Below are positions 33,590 to 44,015 of a stretch of 64,000 bases of DNA, one piece after another. A model generated the notes under the pieces. It worked only from the letters and a program-made list of their open reading frames with translations, did no database searches and was not told the DNA's origin. This DNA is from Bufo bufo (taxonomy: Eukaryota; Chordata; Amphibia; Anura; Bufonidae), in NCBI RefSeq assembly GCF_905171765.1, contig NC_053392.1, positions 397,324,119 to 397,388,118 of the forward strand, read 5' to 3'. Numbering within the stretch: position 1 is the stretch's first letter; every line of letters starts with the position of its first letter. A program made the position numbers and the translations under genes.

Positions 33590-35480
33590 CTCATATTCCA
33601 CTAACTTGTGTCAAAAATAAAATCTCACATGAACTCACCATACCCCTCACGGAAACCAAATGCGTAAAATTTTTTAGACATTTATATTCCAGACTTCTTC
33701 TCACGCTTTAGGGCCCCTAGAATGCCAGGGCAGTATAAATACCCCACATGTGACCCCATTTCGGAAAGAAGACACCCCCAGGTATTCCGTGAGGGGCATA
33801 TTGAGTCCATGAAAGATTGAAATTTTTGTCCTAAGTTAGCGGAACGGGAGACTTTGTGAGAAAAAAATTAAAAATATCAATTTCCGCTAACTTGTGCCAA
33901 AAAAAAAAAAATTCTATGAACTCGCCATGCCTCTCATTGAATACCTTGGGGTGTCTTCTTTCCAAAATGGGGTCACATGTGGGGTATTTATACTGCCCTG
34001 GCATTCTAGGGGCCCCAAAGCGTGAGAAGAAGTCTGGTATCCAAATGTCTAAAAATGCCCTCCTAAAAGGAATTTGGGCACCTTTGCGCATCTAGGCTGC
34101 AAAAAAGTGTCACACATCTGGTATCTCCGTATTCAGGAGAAGTTGGGGAATGTGTTTTCGGGTGTCATTTTACATATACCCATGCTGGGTGAGAGAAATA
34201 TCTTGGTCAAATGCCAACTTTGTATAAAAAAATGGGAAAAGTTGTCTTTTGCCAAGATATTTCTCTCACCCAGCATGGGTATATGTAAAATGACACCCCA
34301 AAACACATTCCCCAACTTCTCCTGAATACGGCGATACCACATGTGTGACACTTTTTTGCAGCCTAGGTGGGCAAAGGGGCCCATATTCCAAAGAGCACCT
34401 TTAGGATTTCACAGGTCATTTACCTACTTACCACACATTAGGGCCCCTGGAAAATGCCAGGGCAGTATAACTACCCCACAAGTGACCCCATTTTGGAAAG
34501 AAGACACCCCAAGGTATTCCGTGAGGGGCATGGCGAGTTCCTAGAATTTTTTATTTTTTGTCACAAGTTAGTGGAAAATGATGATTTTTTTTTTTATTTT
34601 TCATACAAAGTCTCATATTCCACTAACTTGTGACAAAAAAATAAAAACTTCCATGAACTCACTATGCCCATCAGCGAATACCTTGGGGTCTCTTCTTTCC
34701 AAAATGGGGTCACTTGTGGGGTAGTTATACTGCCCTGGCATTCTAGGGGCCCAAATGTGTGGTAAGGAGTTTGAAATCAAATTCTGTAAAAAATGACCTG
34801 TGAAATCCGAAAGGTGCTCTTTGGAATATGGGCCCCTTTGCCCACCTAGGCTGCAAAAAAGTGTCACACATCTGGTATTGCCGTACTCAGGAGAAGGTGG
34901 GGAATGTGTTTTGGGGTGTCATTTTACATATACCTATGCTGGGTGAGAGAAATATCTTGGCAAAAGACAACTTTTCCCATTTTTTTATACAAAGTTGGCA
35001 TTTGACCAAGATATTTATATCACCCAGCATGGGTATATGTAAAAAGACACCCCAAAACACATTCCCCACCTTCTCCTGAGTACGGAGATACCAGATGTGT
35101 GACACTTTTTTGCAGCCTAGGTGGTCAAAGGGGCCCATATTCCAAAGAGCACCTTTCGGATTTCACAGGTCATTTTTTACAGAATTTGATTTCAAACTCC
35201 TTACCACACATTTGGGCCCCTAGAATGCCAGGGCAGTATAACTACCCCACAAGTGACCCCATTTTGGAAAGAAGAGACCCCAAGGTATTTCGTGATGGGC
35301 ATAGTGAGTTCATAGAAGTTTTTATTTTTTGTCACAAGTTAGTGGAATATGAGACATGAGACTTTGTAAGAAAAAAAAAAAAAAATCATCATTTTCCACT
35401 AACTTGTGACAAAAAATAAAAAGTTCTATGAACTCACTATGCCCATCAGCGAATACCTTAGGGTGTGTACTTTCCGAAAT
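33590..35480. repeat. Alternating inverted modules
   Basis: The marker phrase 'gcccctagaatgccagggca' occurs forward near 33712, inverse near 33995, forward (variant) near 34442, inverse near 34728 and forward near 35216. Between them are palindromes centred near 34235 and 34983 with 'atatttctctcacccagcat' on both strands. The 83-codon frames at 34074-34325 and 34133-34384, and again at 34828-35079 and 34887-35138, are almost the same peptide read from opposite strands. Confidence 0.85.
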
Positions 35481-36018
35481 GGGGTCATTTGTGGGGTGTT
35501 TGTACTGTCTGGGCATTGTAGAACCTCAGGAAACATGACAGGTGCTCAGAAAGTCAGAGCTGCTTCAAAAAGCGGAAATTCACATTTTTGTACCATAGTT
35601 TGTAAACGCTATAACTTTTACCCAAACCATTTTTTTTTTACCCAAACATTTTTTTTTTATCAAAGACATGTAGAACAATAAATTTAGAGCAAAATTTATA
35701 TATGGATGTCGTTTTTTTTGCAAAATTTTACAACTGAAAGTAAAAAATGTCATTTTTTTGCAAAAAAATCGTTAAATTTCGATTAATAACAAAAAAAGTA
35801 AAAATGTCAGCAGCAATGAAATACCACCAAATGAAAGCTCTATTAGTGAGAAGAAAAGGAGGTAAAATTCATTTGGGTGGTAAGTTGCATGACCGAGCAA
35901 TAAACGGTGAAAGTAGTGTAGGTCAGAAGTGTAAAAAGTGGCCTGGTCTTTCAGGGTGTTTAAGCACTGGGGGCTGAGGTGGTTAAGGTGAAAAATGCCT
36001 GGGTCCTTAAGGTGTTAA

Positions 36019-36172
36019 GCTAGGTTGTTTTGTTTGATGTGACTTGATACAGTAGGCAACTTGTTCTATTTTTTGTTCTTAATCTCACTTTATCCCAGAC
36101 CATAAGAAAATTGTCATTATTTTCAATCAAATATATTATTTGTATTAACCTATCTGTTGCTTTGTTCCTCAG
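36019..36172 (+). other. UST intron 3' end and splice acceptor
   Basis: This 154-bp stretch looks single copy and separates the family A element from the last exon. It holds a plausible branch region and the acceptor 'gttgctttgttcctcag' ending at 36172. Confidence 0.7.
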
Positions 36173-36462
36173 AACACAGAAAACTTGGAAATTTGACAGT
36201 GACAGTGAAGAAAACATTACCAACTCCCAATGCCCTACAAGTTTTGTACCAACGAATGAAATATGAATATGAGTTTTATCACTATGTTAAAGAACAATTC
36301 CATTTGCTGAAGAGAAAATTTGGGCTTAAATCACATGTTAAAACCATACCCAGTCAAAAAATCTCTGTACCAGTACCCATTCCTGTGGAAACGGAAGAAC
36401 CCATAGAAGATGAGGAGGAGCAAAACGATGAGAAGTGGTTAGAGGACATTTACAAAAGATAA
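36173..36462 (+). CDS. UST: UST last coding exon
   Basis: Two bases complete Glu, followed by 95 codons and TAA at 36460-36462. The protein reads HRKLGNLTVTVKKTLPTPNA, continues through 'LYQRMKYEYEFYHYVKEQFH' and 'LLKRKFGLKSHV', and ends in an acidic tail finishing 'EKWLEDIYKR'. This matches the C-terminus of vertebrate uronyl 2-sulfotransferase closely. The tail between 'KSHV' and 'ETEEPIEDEEEQ' is the least conserved part. The 'YEYEFYHYVKEQF' helix is equivalent to 'NEFYEFALEQF' in heparan sulfate 2-O-sulfotransferase. Reading frame and splice phase agree with the exon at 21415. Confidence 0.96.
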
Positions 36463-37345
36463 AAAGTTGTAGCCTCACAACTATGAGAGAACATCCATTT
36501 CTTAAGCTTTTTTTATTGTTAAAAAAAAATTCTTAAGGAACATGGTTAATGCTTAACTGCATTAACACTTTCCCACATGTTGGGTATTAGGGAAATACTT
36601 GTGCCCGATTTTGCGGGTTGTGTTTACTTTCATTTTTATGTTCAGAGTAATTAATAGGAGTGTTAAGAAATAAGAAATACAGCACAAGGACTTGAGCTTT
36701 TTGCCAGTATTTGCAGGAAAGTTTTACTAGTGTTATCATCCTTTGCAGAATGATGAATGTGTAGACGACATTGTGACTTATTTCTCCAAATTATTTTTTG
36801 CACTTACAGTAAGTTGCGTTACACAGCAGTCATAGCCATTGCAACCCAGGAGCTCCAAGGGTGGCTCTTTAAATAAGAGAGCTACATCATACTTTAATAT
36901 ATTGTTTTTTCATGACCAGAAGAACATCGGTACGGAAAATGAAATTGTACACATCGACATGTACTTGTCATGTTAAAACTGAGTAGGGCTTCCAGAAATA
37001 TCTAGAGCTTTCTTTATCTTCTAAAAAGAATAGGTGTGTTTTACCACTGAGAACAGGGTTTTCTTAAGCTGATGCAGACAGCACAAACTGATCCCTCAAG
37101 ATACAATAGCCTCAGGATACAATGTTTTCAAAATAAAATGGTCTTTATTTGGCCTCAGATCGAGACCCAACCAATCAACATGGTCATTTCTCCAGTAAAA
37201 CACCTTTATTGATTTTAGTAGCTCCATTTTACAGTACAGTGTGGTACTACTTGTTCTGTACTGCCCTGTGTCTGTGCCAAGATAAGCTTTTCCTTTGCGT
37301 ATCGGGTGAGGGTGGCTCTATTTTATGCTTCTAATACACTGTGTA
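36463..37345 (+). other. UST: Probable UST 3' untranslated region
   Basis: A/T-rich non-coding sequence directly after the stop. AATAAA occurs at 37132-37137 and could be a polyadenylation signal, but I cannot show it is used and vertebrate UST 3' UTRs may be longer. No other gene seen. Confidence 0.5.
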
Positions 37346-37353
37346 ATGTACAG

Positions 37354-37538
37354 CAGTGTTCCTTCACTCCAGTCCTCAGAGCCCACCTACCGGTCAGGAT
37401 TTGAGAATATCCCATAGAATGAATACTTGTGGTAAGTCCTGATGCATTGACACTAATTATATCACCTGCTCAATACTAAGGAAATCCTGAAAACATGACC
37501 AACAGGTGGCCTCTGAGGTCTGCAGTTGAGGAACACTG
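37354..37538. mobile_element. Small hAT foldback element, 185 bp
   Basis: Ends CAGTGTTCCTTCACTCC and AGTTGAGGAACACTG. The flanks are ATGTACAG (37346-37353) and CTGTACAG (37539-37546), an 8-bp duplication with 7 matches after allowing the first base. Arms contain 'agtcctcagagcccacct' and 'aggtggcctctgagg'. Confidence 0.82.
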
Positions 37539-37610
37539 CTGTACAGGACCCAGGAAAAGCTCCTGTCATAGACAGTGATTTACAGCTCTCGGCTTCTATC
37601 CTGACTGTTA

Positions 37611-38096
37611 GGCCTATTGCACACGACCGTATGGCTTTTTCAGTGTTTTGCGGTCCGTTTTAAACGGATCCGTTGTTCCGTTTTTTGTTTCCGTTGTGTT
37701 TCCGTTTCCGTTCCGTTTTTCCGTTCCGTTTTTCCATATGGCAAATACAGTATACAGTAATTTCATAGCAAAAATTGGGCTGGGCATAACATTTTCAATA
37801 GATGGATCCGCAAAAAACGGAACGGATACGGAAGACATACGGATGCACTTCCGTATGCATTCCGTTTTTTTGCGGACCCATAGACTTTAATGGAGCCACG
37901 GAACGTGATTTGCGGCCAAATATAGGACATGTTCTATGTTAAAACGGAACGGAAAAAACGGAAACGGAATGCATACGGAACACATTCCGTTTTTTTTGCG
38001 GACCCATTGAAATCAATGGTTCCGTATACGGACCGTATACGGACCGCAAAAAACGGCCAGTAAACGGGAAAAAAAAACGGCCGTGTGAAAGAGGCC
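37611..38096. mobile_element. Foldback element, TWA-target, 486 bp
   Basis: Ends GGCCTATTGCACACGACCGT and ACGGCCGTGTGAAAGAGGCC, flanked by TTA (37608-37610, 38097-38099). The interior is nearly identical to 11120-11575. Lies about 1.15 kb after the UST stop. Confidence 0.87.
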
Positions 38097-38330
38097 TTAT
38101 ATGTAACGACTTGCTTAATCTGTCTTGGTTATCTGCATATTTTCCTAAATCAACATTTTCTTATCTTGGGATAACATTTTAGGGATTTTGAACCAATTAT
38201 CATTTTTTTTATACAGCTAGAGACTCTAGTTACAATGGTTTCAACATACAATGGTCGTCCTGGAACCAATTAATATTGTAACTGGAGGGACTGCTGTATT
38301 TTAAAAGCTTGATGCAAAGTGCACTGACTT

Positions 38331-38804
38331 TTAACTTTCACACTCGCGTTGGGTGCGGATCCGTCATGGATCTGCACAGACTGATCCGTTCAGATAATAC
38401 AACCGTCTGCATCCGTTCAGAACGGATCCGTTTGTATTCTCTTTAACATAGCCAAGACGGATCCGTCTTGAACTCCATTGAAAGTCAATGGAGGACGGAT
38501 CCGTTTTCTATTTTGCCAGATTGTGTCATAGAAAACGGATCCATCCCCATTGACTTACATTGTGTGTCAGAACGGATCCGTTTGGCTCAGTTTCGTCAGA
38601 CGGACACCAAAACGCTTGCAGTGTTTTGGTGTCCACCTCCAAAGCGGAATAGAGACTGAACGGAGGCAAACTGATCCATTCTGAGCGGATCCTTTTCCAT
38701 TCAGAATGCATTAGGGCAAAACTGATCCGTTTTGGACCCCTTGTGAGAGCGCATGACGGATATCACAAACGGAAAGCCAAAATGCCAGTGTGAAAGTAGC
38801 CTTA
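38331..38804. mobile_element. Foldback element, TWA-target
   Basis: Right end 'gtgtgaaagtagcc' before TTA (38802-38804). The left end is partly decayed ('actttcacactcgcg' after TTA). Body made of repeated 'aacggatccgt' words. Related to the 4381 and 41722 elements. Confidence 0.65.
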
Positions 38805-39349
38805 AAGGGTTATACCCATCTCAGACATTGGTTGAATATCACTAGGATATGCCTCCAATGTCAGATAGGTGCGAGTCCCACCTCTGGGAATTTAATAAGG
38901 ATTTTAGAAATAAAACCTGCACCTGCACCATGCCACCTCCACTTGGACAAGTGTGAAATGAAAAGTAAATTTTTAGTACCTTTTCGATTCCACAATATGG
39001 GCTGTTCAAGTTTTTATGAATTGCATAGAGTTAGAGCTAAGACGCAGTGTATACTCAGCCTGTGTTTTGCATATAAGTCAGGAAAAAGGTCTGATATGTA
39101 TCCACAGAGCTCCATTCAGCTGTCAGTGTCCTTTTGACCTCCATTATGTTGGTATGCTTTGGTATACTTTTTTTGGCTCTATAGGAAAGCTCAACAGTCT
39201 ATGCTTTCTTATACGCATAGCAATTGCAAATAGAAATGTATATTGCGGGGTGTACTTTTTTATGTTTTGTCTTATGATAGGACCCTATGGGTGATACATT
39301 CCTATACAGTGACATACATCAAAGCTATACATCGGGAAATCTTCCCAAA
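38805..39349. other. Spacer
   Basis: No gene supported. The beginning 'aaagggttatacccatctca' may be one end of a TTAA-type foldback, with no partner found. Confidence 0.35.
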
Positions 39350-39665
39350 GGTATACATTTGGGCAGATTTGCTAAGACTGGCATTTCCTATGCCAGTCTT
39401 AGGCTAAAGTTCATTGGTGTGAAATGCGCCAAATTTATTAGGAGGCTCAGGACTAAATCTATGCCAGCTATGAGATTACACAGATTTGAGTTTTAATTTA
39501 TGGCCGTTTCTGCATAAATTTTCAGGCCGCAACTAGCCGCCTCCTCCTGCTAAGCCCTGCCTTCCCACAAATTATGTTGCAAATATGGTTTGTGCCATAA
39601 TTTTTGTCTTTTATGTTACGACTGTTGCATAAATGCTTTAATACATCTGCCCTAATGCCCCCTGT
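39350..39665. repeat. Dispersed repeat with hairpin
   Basis: Contains the perfect hairpin 'aagactggcat...atgccagtctt' at 39374-39401. Wording overlaps the repeat at 16470-16880. Superfamily unknown. Confidence 0.45.
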
Positions 39666-40222
39666 GCTTCATACAGTTATAACAAACCTCTGCCATATAC
39701 TTATTTTAGGCTCTAGTCTACAGGATTTTTTTTTGTGGGGGGGGGGGGGATGCTTCTGCATAGAATAGTGTTCTCTATACAAACTTATACCAGTGCCTTT
39801 TGGCATCCGTCAGGTGAATTAGGCCCTTTGTATAAGCTTGACATATACACTGGGAGATTTTCTTTACTACATACAGAAGAAGCAAGAGTAGGATGGTAGA
39901 ACTATAATAATCAACTGTATGACCTTCAGCATAGTAGTAAAACAAAACAAAAAGTATCTATGCACTTGTCCATGTCATATTCTTACTATAGTAAACAGAC
40001 TAGGGACTTTTGTTACATACCAGGTGACAACCACTACTTGTAGGTCTCAGGAAAAAAGAACTATATTGTACTAACATCCAAATTGTCTGTCAGGGGTTTA
40101 CTTATAAAATCTGTATAGAAGCCATGTTTTCCCAAATTCCTTTACTGTCTTTAGTAACATATTGTGTGTTAAAAGTCAGTGTGCTGAGCAAAAAAATATT
40201 GATGTATAGTAGGATATATAGT
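39666..40222. other. Spacer with poly-T/poly-G run
   Basis: No gene. A homopolymer tract (T run followed by about 14 G) lies at 39726-39750. Confidence 0.45.
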
Positions 40223-40754
40223 AGGATAACTGTCATTTTTTATTTTATTTGCTAGGTTATTAGAGCTAGGCATGTATACCTGAGTTAGTCTGTCAATGAT
40301 TGACAAAAGATCTGTAATTACCTTATAACAGCGTTCATTAATGTCTCCTGTCCCTTTCCACTGCTCACTTAAAAGACCGTTGCTATGGCTCATCTGTCTC
40401 CGGATAGGAAGACAGAGGGGCGGTCCTTCACACTGCATGCCTGCATTAGGCTTCAGAGTGAGGAGGCGTGTCTCTCAGTAATCCAATCTGATTGGCTGGC
40501 AGGAAGCTGCTGACTACAGCAAGTTTGTATGTGACCTGAGGGAATGCAGTTTTGGCCTCAGAAAACTGGCAAAGGCGCCATCTTGAGAAGATTCTCATAA
40601 TGTAGGATTCAAAACAGCCGTAACTAAGGGGAAAACTCAAGAAAAACTGTGGTAAGTTAAGAAACTAAAGATTGCTTTATGCATAATGCTGCTTCAGCAG
40701 TAACATATGCTAAAAAAAAATTTTGATTATTATTATGAAAATGACAGTTATCCT
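40223..40754. mobile_element. TTAA-type foldback element, 532 bp
   Basis: Left end AGGATAACTGTCATTTTT and right end AAATGACAGTTATCCT before TTAA (40755-40758). The left TTAA is not preserved. Interior arms pair only partly. Confidence 0.65.
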
Positions 40755-41149
40755 TTAAGATTTATTTTCATTCTAAAACTGATAAAGTGTGTGATTTTAG
40801 AACATCTAATACGTTTTGTTTTTTTAAATCACACTTTTTATCCGTCTTAAAATTAGAAACAGAGGAGCACAGGGTTAGAGTAAGGCCTCATGTACTTGGC
40901 TGTATTAATGCTCCTTACAACTTCTCGGTTTTACTGGGCAATAAAACAACATTCAAAATAGTCAATAGGTCCCGATTTAAAATAGAGGTTTATTTTTCCT
41001 TTCTTTCCTGAAATCATGTAGAATGCAATAGAATTTGGTACCTCCAAATTTTCTCTTTCTAGAAATTTCAAAATATGTAGCTTACATGTCCCTCTGTACT
41101 TAAATCCATGCACATATTTGATTGCAATAGGCTTAAACTGATTTTACAG
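40755..41149. other. Spacer
   Basis: Nothing recognised. Confidence 0.35.
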
Positions 41150-41525
41150 GAGTTCAATACTGATGGCCTATAGTCAGGACAGTTCATCAGTATCTGATCG
41201 CGGGGGTCTGACTCCCGGCACGCCCATCAGCTGTTTGAATAAACCTTGGTGCTCTGGTAAGTGGCCTTTTCACAGCATAACAAGCACAGCACTGTACATT
41301 GTATAGCAGCTGTGCTTCGTATTGCAGCCCTGTATCATTCACTTGAAAGGAACTGAGCTGAAAATAGGCCATATGACCAACGAAAGTAACGACACTGGCC
41401 TCAGAAGAGGCTGCGGCACTCTGGTGGGTGCCACAGTCTTTTTTAAAAAGCTGATCAACAGGGGTACTGGAAGTCACACCCTCCTATCAGATGATGATCT
41501 ATCCTGAGGATAGGCTTTCAATATT
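41150..41525. repeat. Foldback-like dispersed repeat
   Basis: Ends with 'gatctatcctgaggatagg' and begins 'tactgatggcctatagtcagg'. The middle includes 'ctgatcgcgggggtctgac' and 'tgatcaacaggggtact'. Same family as 15856-16214, 55655-55906 and 62798-63986. Ends not defined to the base. Confidence 0.5.
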
Positions 41526-41721
41526 GAACTGCTAGAAAATGGCTTCTACATAACTTTGGCGCATCCACCACCAGTCTAAATCTACACCTAAAACAGGTGT
41601 AGAAAATGATAAATGAGATGAACCTGGTGGCCCGCAGATTGCAGCGCAAAGGTAATGTGAGAGATATGTTTCAGAAAACTACCGTATATCAGTTCGTAAA
41701 GGACCCCATTAGTGTGTATTA

Positions 41722-42265
41722 GGGTACTTTCACACTTGCGGCAGAGAGATCCGGCAAGCAGTTCCGTCGCCGGAACTGCCTGCCGGATCAGTCAAAACGT
41801 ATGCCAACTGATTGCATTAGTAAGACTGATCAGGATCCTGATCAGTCGGAAAAATGCATTGAAATGCCGGATCCGTCTTTCCGGTGTCATCCGGCAAAAC
41901 GAATCCGGCATTTATTTTTTTCACCTTTCTTTCAGTCTGCACATGCGCAGACCGGAAGGACGGATCCGGCATTCCGGTATTTTGAATGCCGGATCCGGCA
42001 CTAATACATTCCTATGGGAAAAAATGCCGGATTCGGCATTCAGGCAAGTCGTCAGTTTTTTCGCCGGAGATAAAACCGTAGCATGCTACGGTTTTCTCTT
42101 TTGCCTGATCAGTCAAAATGATTGAACTGAAGACATCCTGATGCATCCTGAACGGATTACTCTCCATTCAGAATGCATGGGGAAAAAACTCAGTTCATTT
42201 CCGGTATAGAGCCCCTGTGACGGAACTCTATGCCGGAAAAGAAAAACGCTAGTGTGAAAGTACCC
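41722..42265. mobile_element. Foldback element, TWA-target, 544 bp
   Basis: Ends GGGTACTTTCACACTTGC and 'gctagtgtgaaagtaccc' with perfect TTA duplications (41719-41721, 42266-42268). Body rich in 'ccggatccggca' words. Confidence 0.85.
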
Positions 42266-42621
42266 TTAAACGAACAGCAGCTGTCCATAGTAAACAATAT
42301 AGAGCTACTGTGAAATTACACAAGCAGGAAAAGTATAACGCCTCATTCACACACAGTTTATCTGGGCTGTTTTTGTTGCATTTTAGAACTGACCCCAAAT
42401 GCTCAACACGTTTTGTTTTTTTTTGCATTAGAAAAAAAGAACTTAACAGTTTCATTTAAAATCCACTGCATGTGTGAACGCGTGTAAATATTGTGTAAAC
42501 ATGTTATCATGTGCTTTTTTTTATGGGTGTACAATCTTCTATTCCTGTTCACTCACTGCTAACATTTGGCTGCTGTGTTTTTAATATAAAAAGACACACC
42601 ATAAAAAAAAAATAACACACA
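42266..42621. other. Spacer
   Basis: No gene seen. An A-run and 'taacacacacactc' mark the approach to the Tc1-type remnant. Confidence 0.35.
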
Positions 42622-44010
42622 CACTCATAAGCAAGAAAAATAATGCACCAAGAAAGAGTTGTTAGTGGAATCCAATGCAACTTTGTGTGAATGCAATTTT
42701 GATATATGTAAATGATTGCAATTTTAAAAAGAATGGATAGGTTTATTGGGAAAAACTGCACAACTGAAAGGAGGTTGTAGTACCATGTTGAGTCTGCTCT
42801 GGCCTGGATACAAGATGAGATGTAGTTGGGCATGGAGGCATACAGGTGCTGTATGGTATCTTGCGGCAAATTTGTCCATAGATGTTGCAGCTGGGCTTGT
42901 AGATTCTGCAGATTCCTAGTTTGCCGGAGGTAGCAGCCCAGCTCGTCCCGTAAATGCTCGATTGACAATAAATCTGGCAACCGGGCAGGCCAAAGAAGTG
43001 TTGCAATTTGGTGGGAACATTCCTGAGAAACTCTTGTGTGTGATTGAGCGTTAGGGCTCATTCACATGGTTGTTGCTCGTTCCGTGCATTGAAGGCAGCA
43101 ATTTGCGGTCCCCAACACACGGGTACCATCCGTGTGGCTGCCGCGCCAGATCCAGACCCATTCAAATTGACTGTGTCCGTGTTCCGTCCGCACCACATTT
43201 TTTTGTGGTGTGGTGCCTCCGTTCCACACGACCTTCCAGATTGCTGACCCATTCAAGTGAATGGGTCCTCATCCATGATGCGGGGTGCACACGACCGGTG
43301 CCTGCATATTGCGGACCCGCTGTTTGCAGGCCGCAATATGGGCAGAGCCAAACAATGGCCATGTGAACGAACCCTAATCCTGCTGAAAAATACCAGTTGG
43401 AAGCCCTGCCATGAGGCAACACGTGTGGCTGCAGAATGTCCTGCAAGTATCGCTGAGCTGTTAGTGTCCCTCCAATCACTACTATGGGTGACCAACTGTC
43501 ATGCGATGGCTTCCCAGATCATCACACTAACAGTTGGGGCAGTCTGTCGCTCCACAGCAAAAGCAAGATTGAAGCACTCACCATAATGCCTCCATAATCA
43601 AACCCGACCGTCGTGGGATCCCAAACAGAACCTGGATTACTCACTAAAGACGATACAGTTCCAGTCTGTAGCAGGCCAGGTTTCTCATTCACGACACCAC
43701 TGCAAATGAAGACCATGGTGGCTGGCTGTCAATGGCAAGACACGTAATGGGCACCATAACACCAAATTTCCTTATGCTAAGTTGCTAGAAAAGGTACGGG
43801 CAGAGACGGGTCTGTAATGAAGGTGCCACCTGTGTCTGGATCATCAGATCAAACTGTCTCTTCTGATGGTTTGTCTGGGCCGGCCAGAGCATGTTTGATG
43901 TGTGCATGCCTCTTATAACCACTGCTCTCAACACCTCCTAACTGCTAGGTCAGAACAGCCTAGACGGTGGGCAATTTGTCGAAATGACATCCTGCTTCTA
44001 TCAGCCCCAT
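42622..44010 (-). pseudogene. Decayed Tc1-type transposase, split by a foldback element
   Basis: The terminal sequence CACTCATAAGCAAGAAAAAT resembles the end of the copy at 56372. On the minus strand: 'RMSFRQIAHRLGCSDLAVRR' (about 43990-43930) is an N-terminal helix-turn-helix. 'GGTLTAQRYLQDILQPHVLP' (about 43475-43410) lies in the catalytic core. 'AQSHTRVSQECS', 'LLWPARLPDLLSIEHLRDEL' and 'LYASMPNYISSCIQAR' (43050-42770) are the C-terminal core. Frames change several times. The third-acid motif reads 'LLSIEH'. The foldback at 43054-43374 interrupts it exactly in the codon for the second catalytic Asp. The upstream end is lost at about 44010. Confidence 0.82.
43054..43374. mobile_element. Foldback element inside Tc1 remnant, 321 bp
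   Basis: Ends GGGCTCATTCACATGG and CCATGTGAACGAACCC. The flanks are TTA (43051-43053) and TAA (43375-43377), which on the minus strand gives GGA-TTA and TAA-CGC. Excising it with one TAA restores CAG CAG GAT AAC GCT CAA (QQDNAQ). Confidence 0.85.
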
Positions 44011-44015
44011 TTAAT

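Larger units (their letters stand above)
31932..35982. mobile_element. Family B TTAA element, 4.05 kb, multi-hairpin and satellite-bearing
   Basis: Left end CCACCCCAGGACCGCCGT and right end 'cactgggggctgaggtgg' are inverse at the tips and lie between TTAA (31928-31931, 35983-35986). Removing it restores 'ctggtccTTAAggtgaaaaa' in the family A host, the same wording as near 1610. Content in order: five hairpins (31939-32255), a 191-bp tandem array (32341-33540), five alternating inverted modules (about 33590-35480) and a T-rich right part. No transposase, so it is non-autonomous. The TTAA target suggests piggyBac-type mobilisation. Confidence 0.85.
22715..36014 (+). mobile_element. Family A element, complete, carrying nested insertions (13.3 kb)
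   Basis: It begins CCCCTTGCCGACGC after TTAA (22711-22714) and ends 'gggtccttaaggtg' before TTAA (36015-36018). The left end is rich in short hairpins (22740-22950). The A/T-rich body resumes between insertions at 22990-23423, 25566-26852, 27591-28781, 31226-31927 and 35987-36014, and reads in the same order as the copy at 251-1646. Removing the nested elements at 23427, 26857, 28782 and 31932 leaves roughly 3.9 kb. No transposase is encoded. It occupies 91% of the last UST intron and ends 158 bp before the last coding exon. Confidence 0.75.

Noticed and set aside
34074..35138. Four similar 83-codon frames on both strands, suggesting a gene family
   Set aside because: They arise from palindromic modules; the same peptide on opposite strands is explained by the inverted repeats.
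36157..36172. Open frame starting at 36157 as the true start of a small gene
   Set aside because: The first bases are the intron end (…ttcctcag); the exon begins at 36173 by splice signal and protein match.
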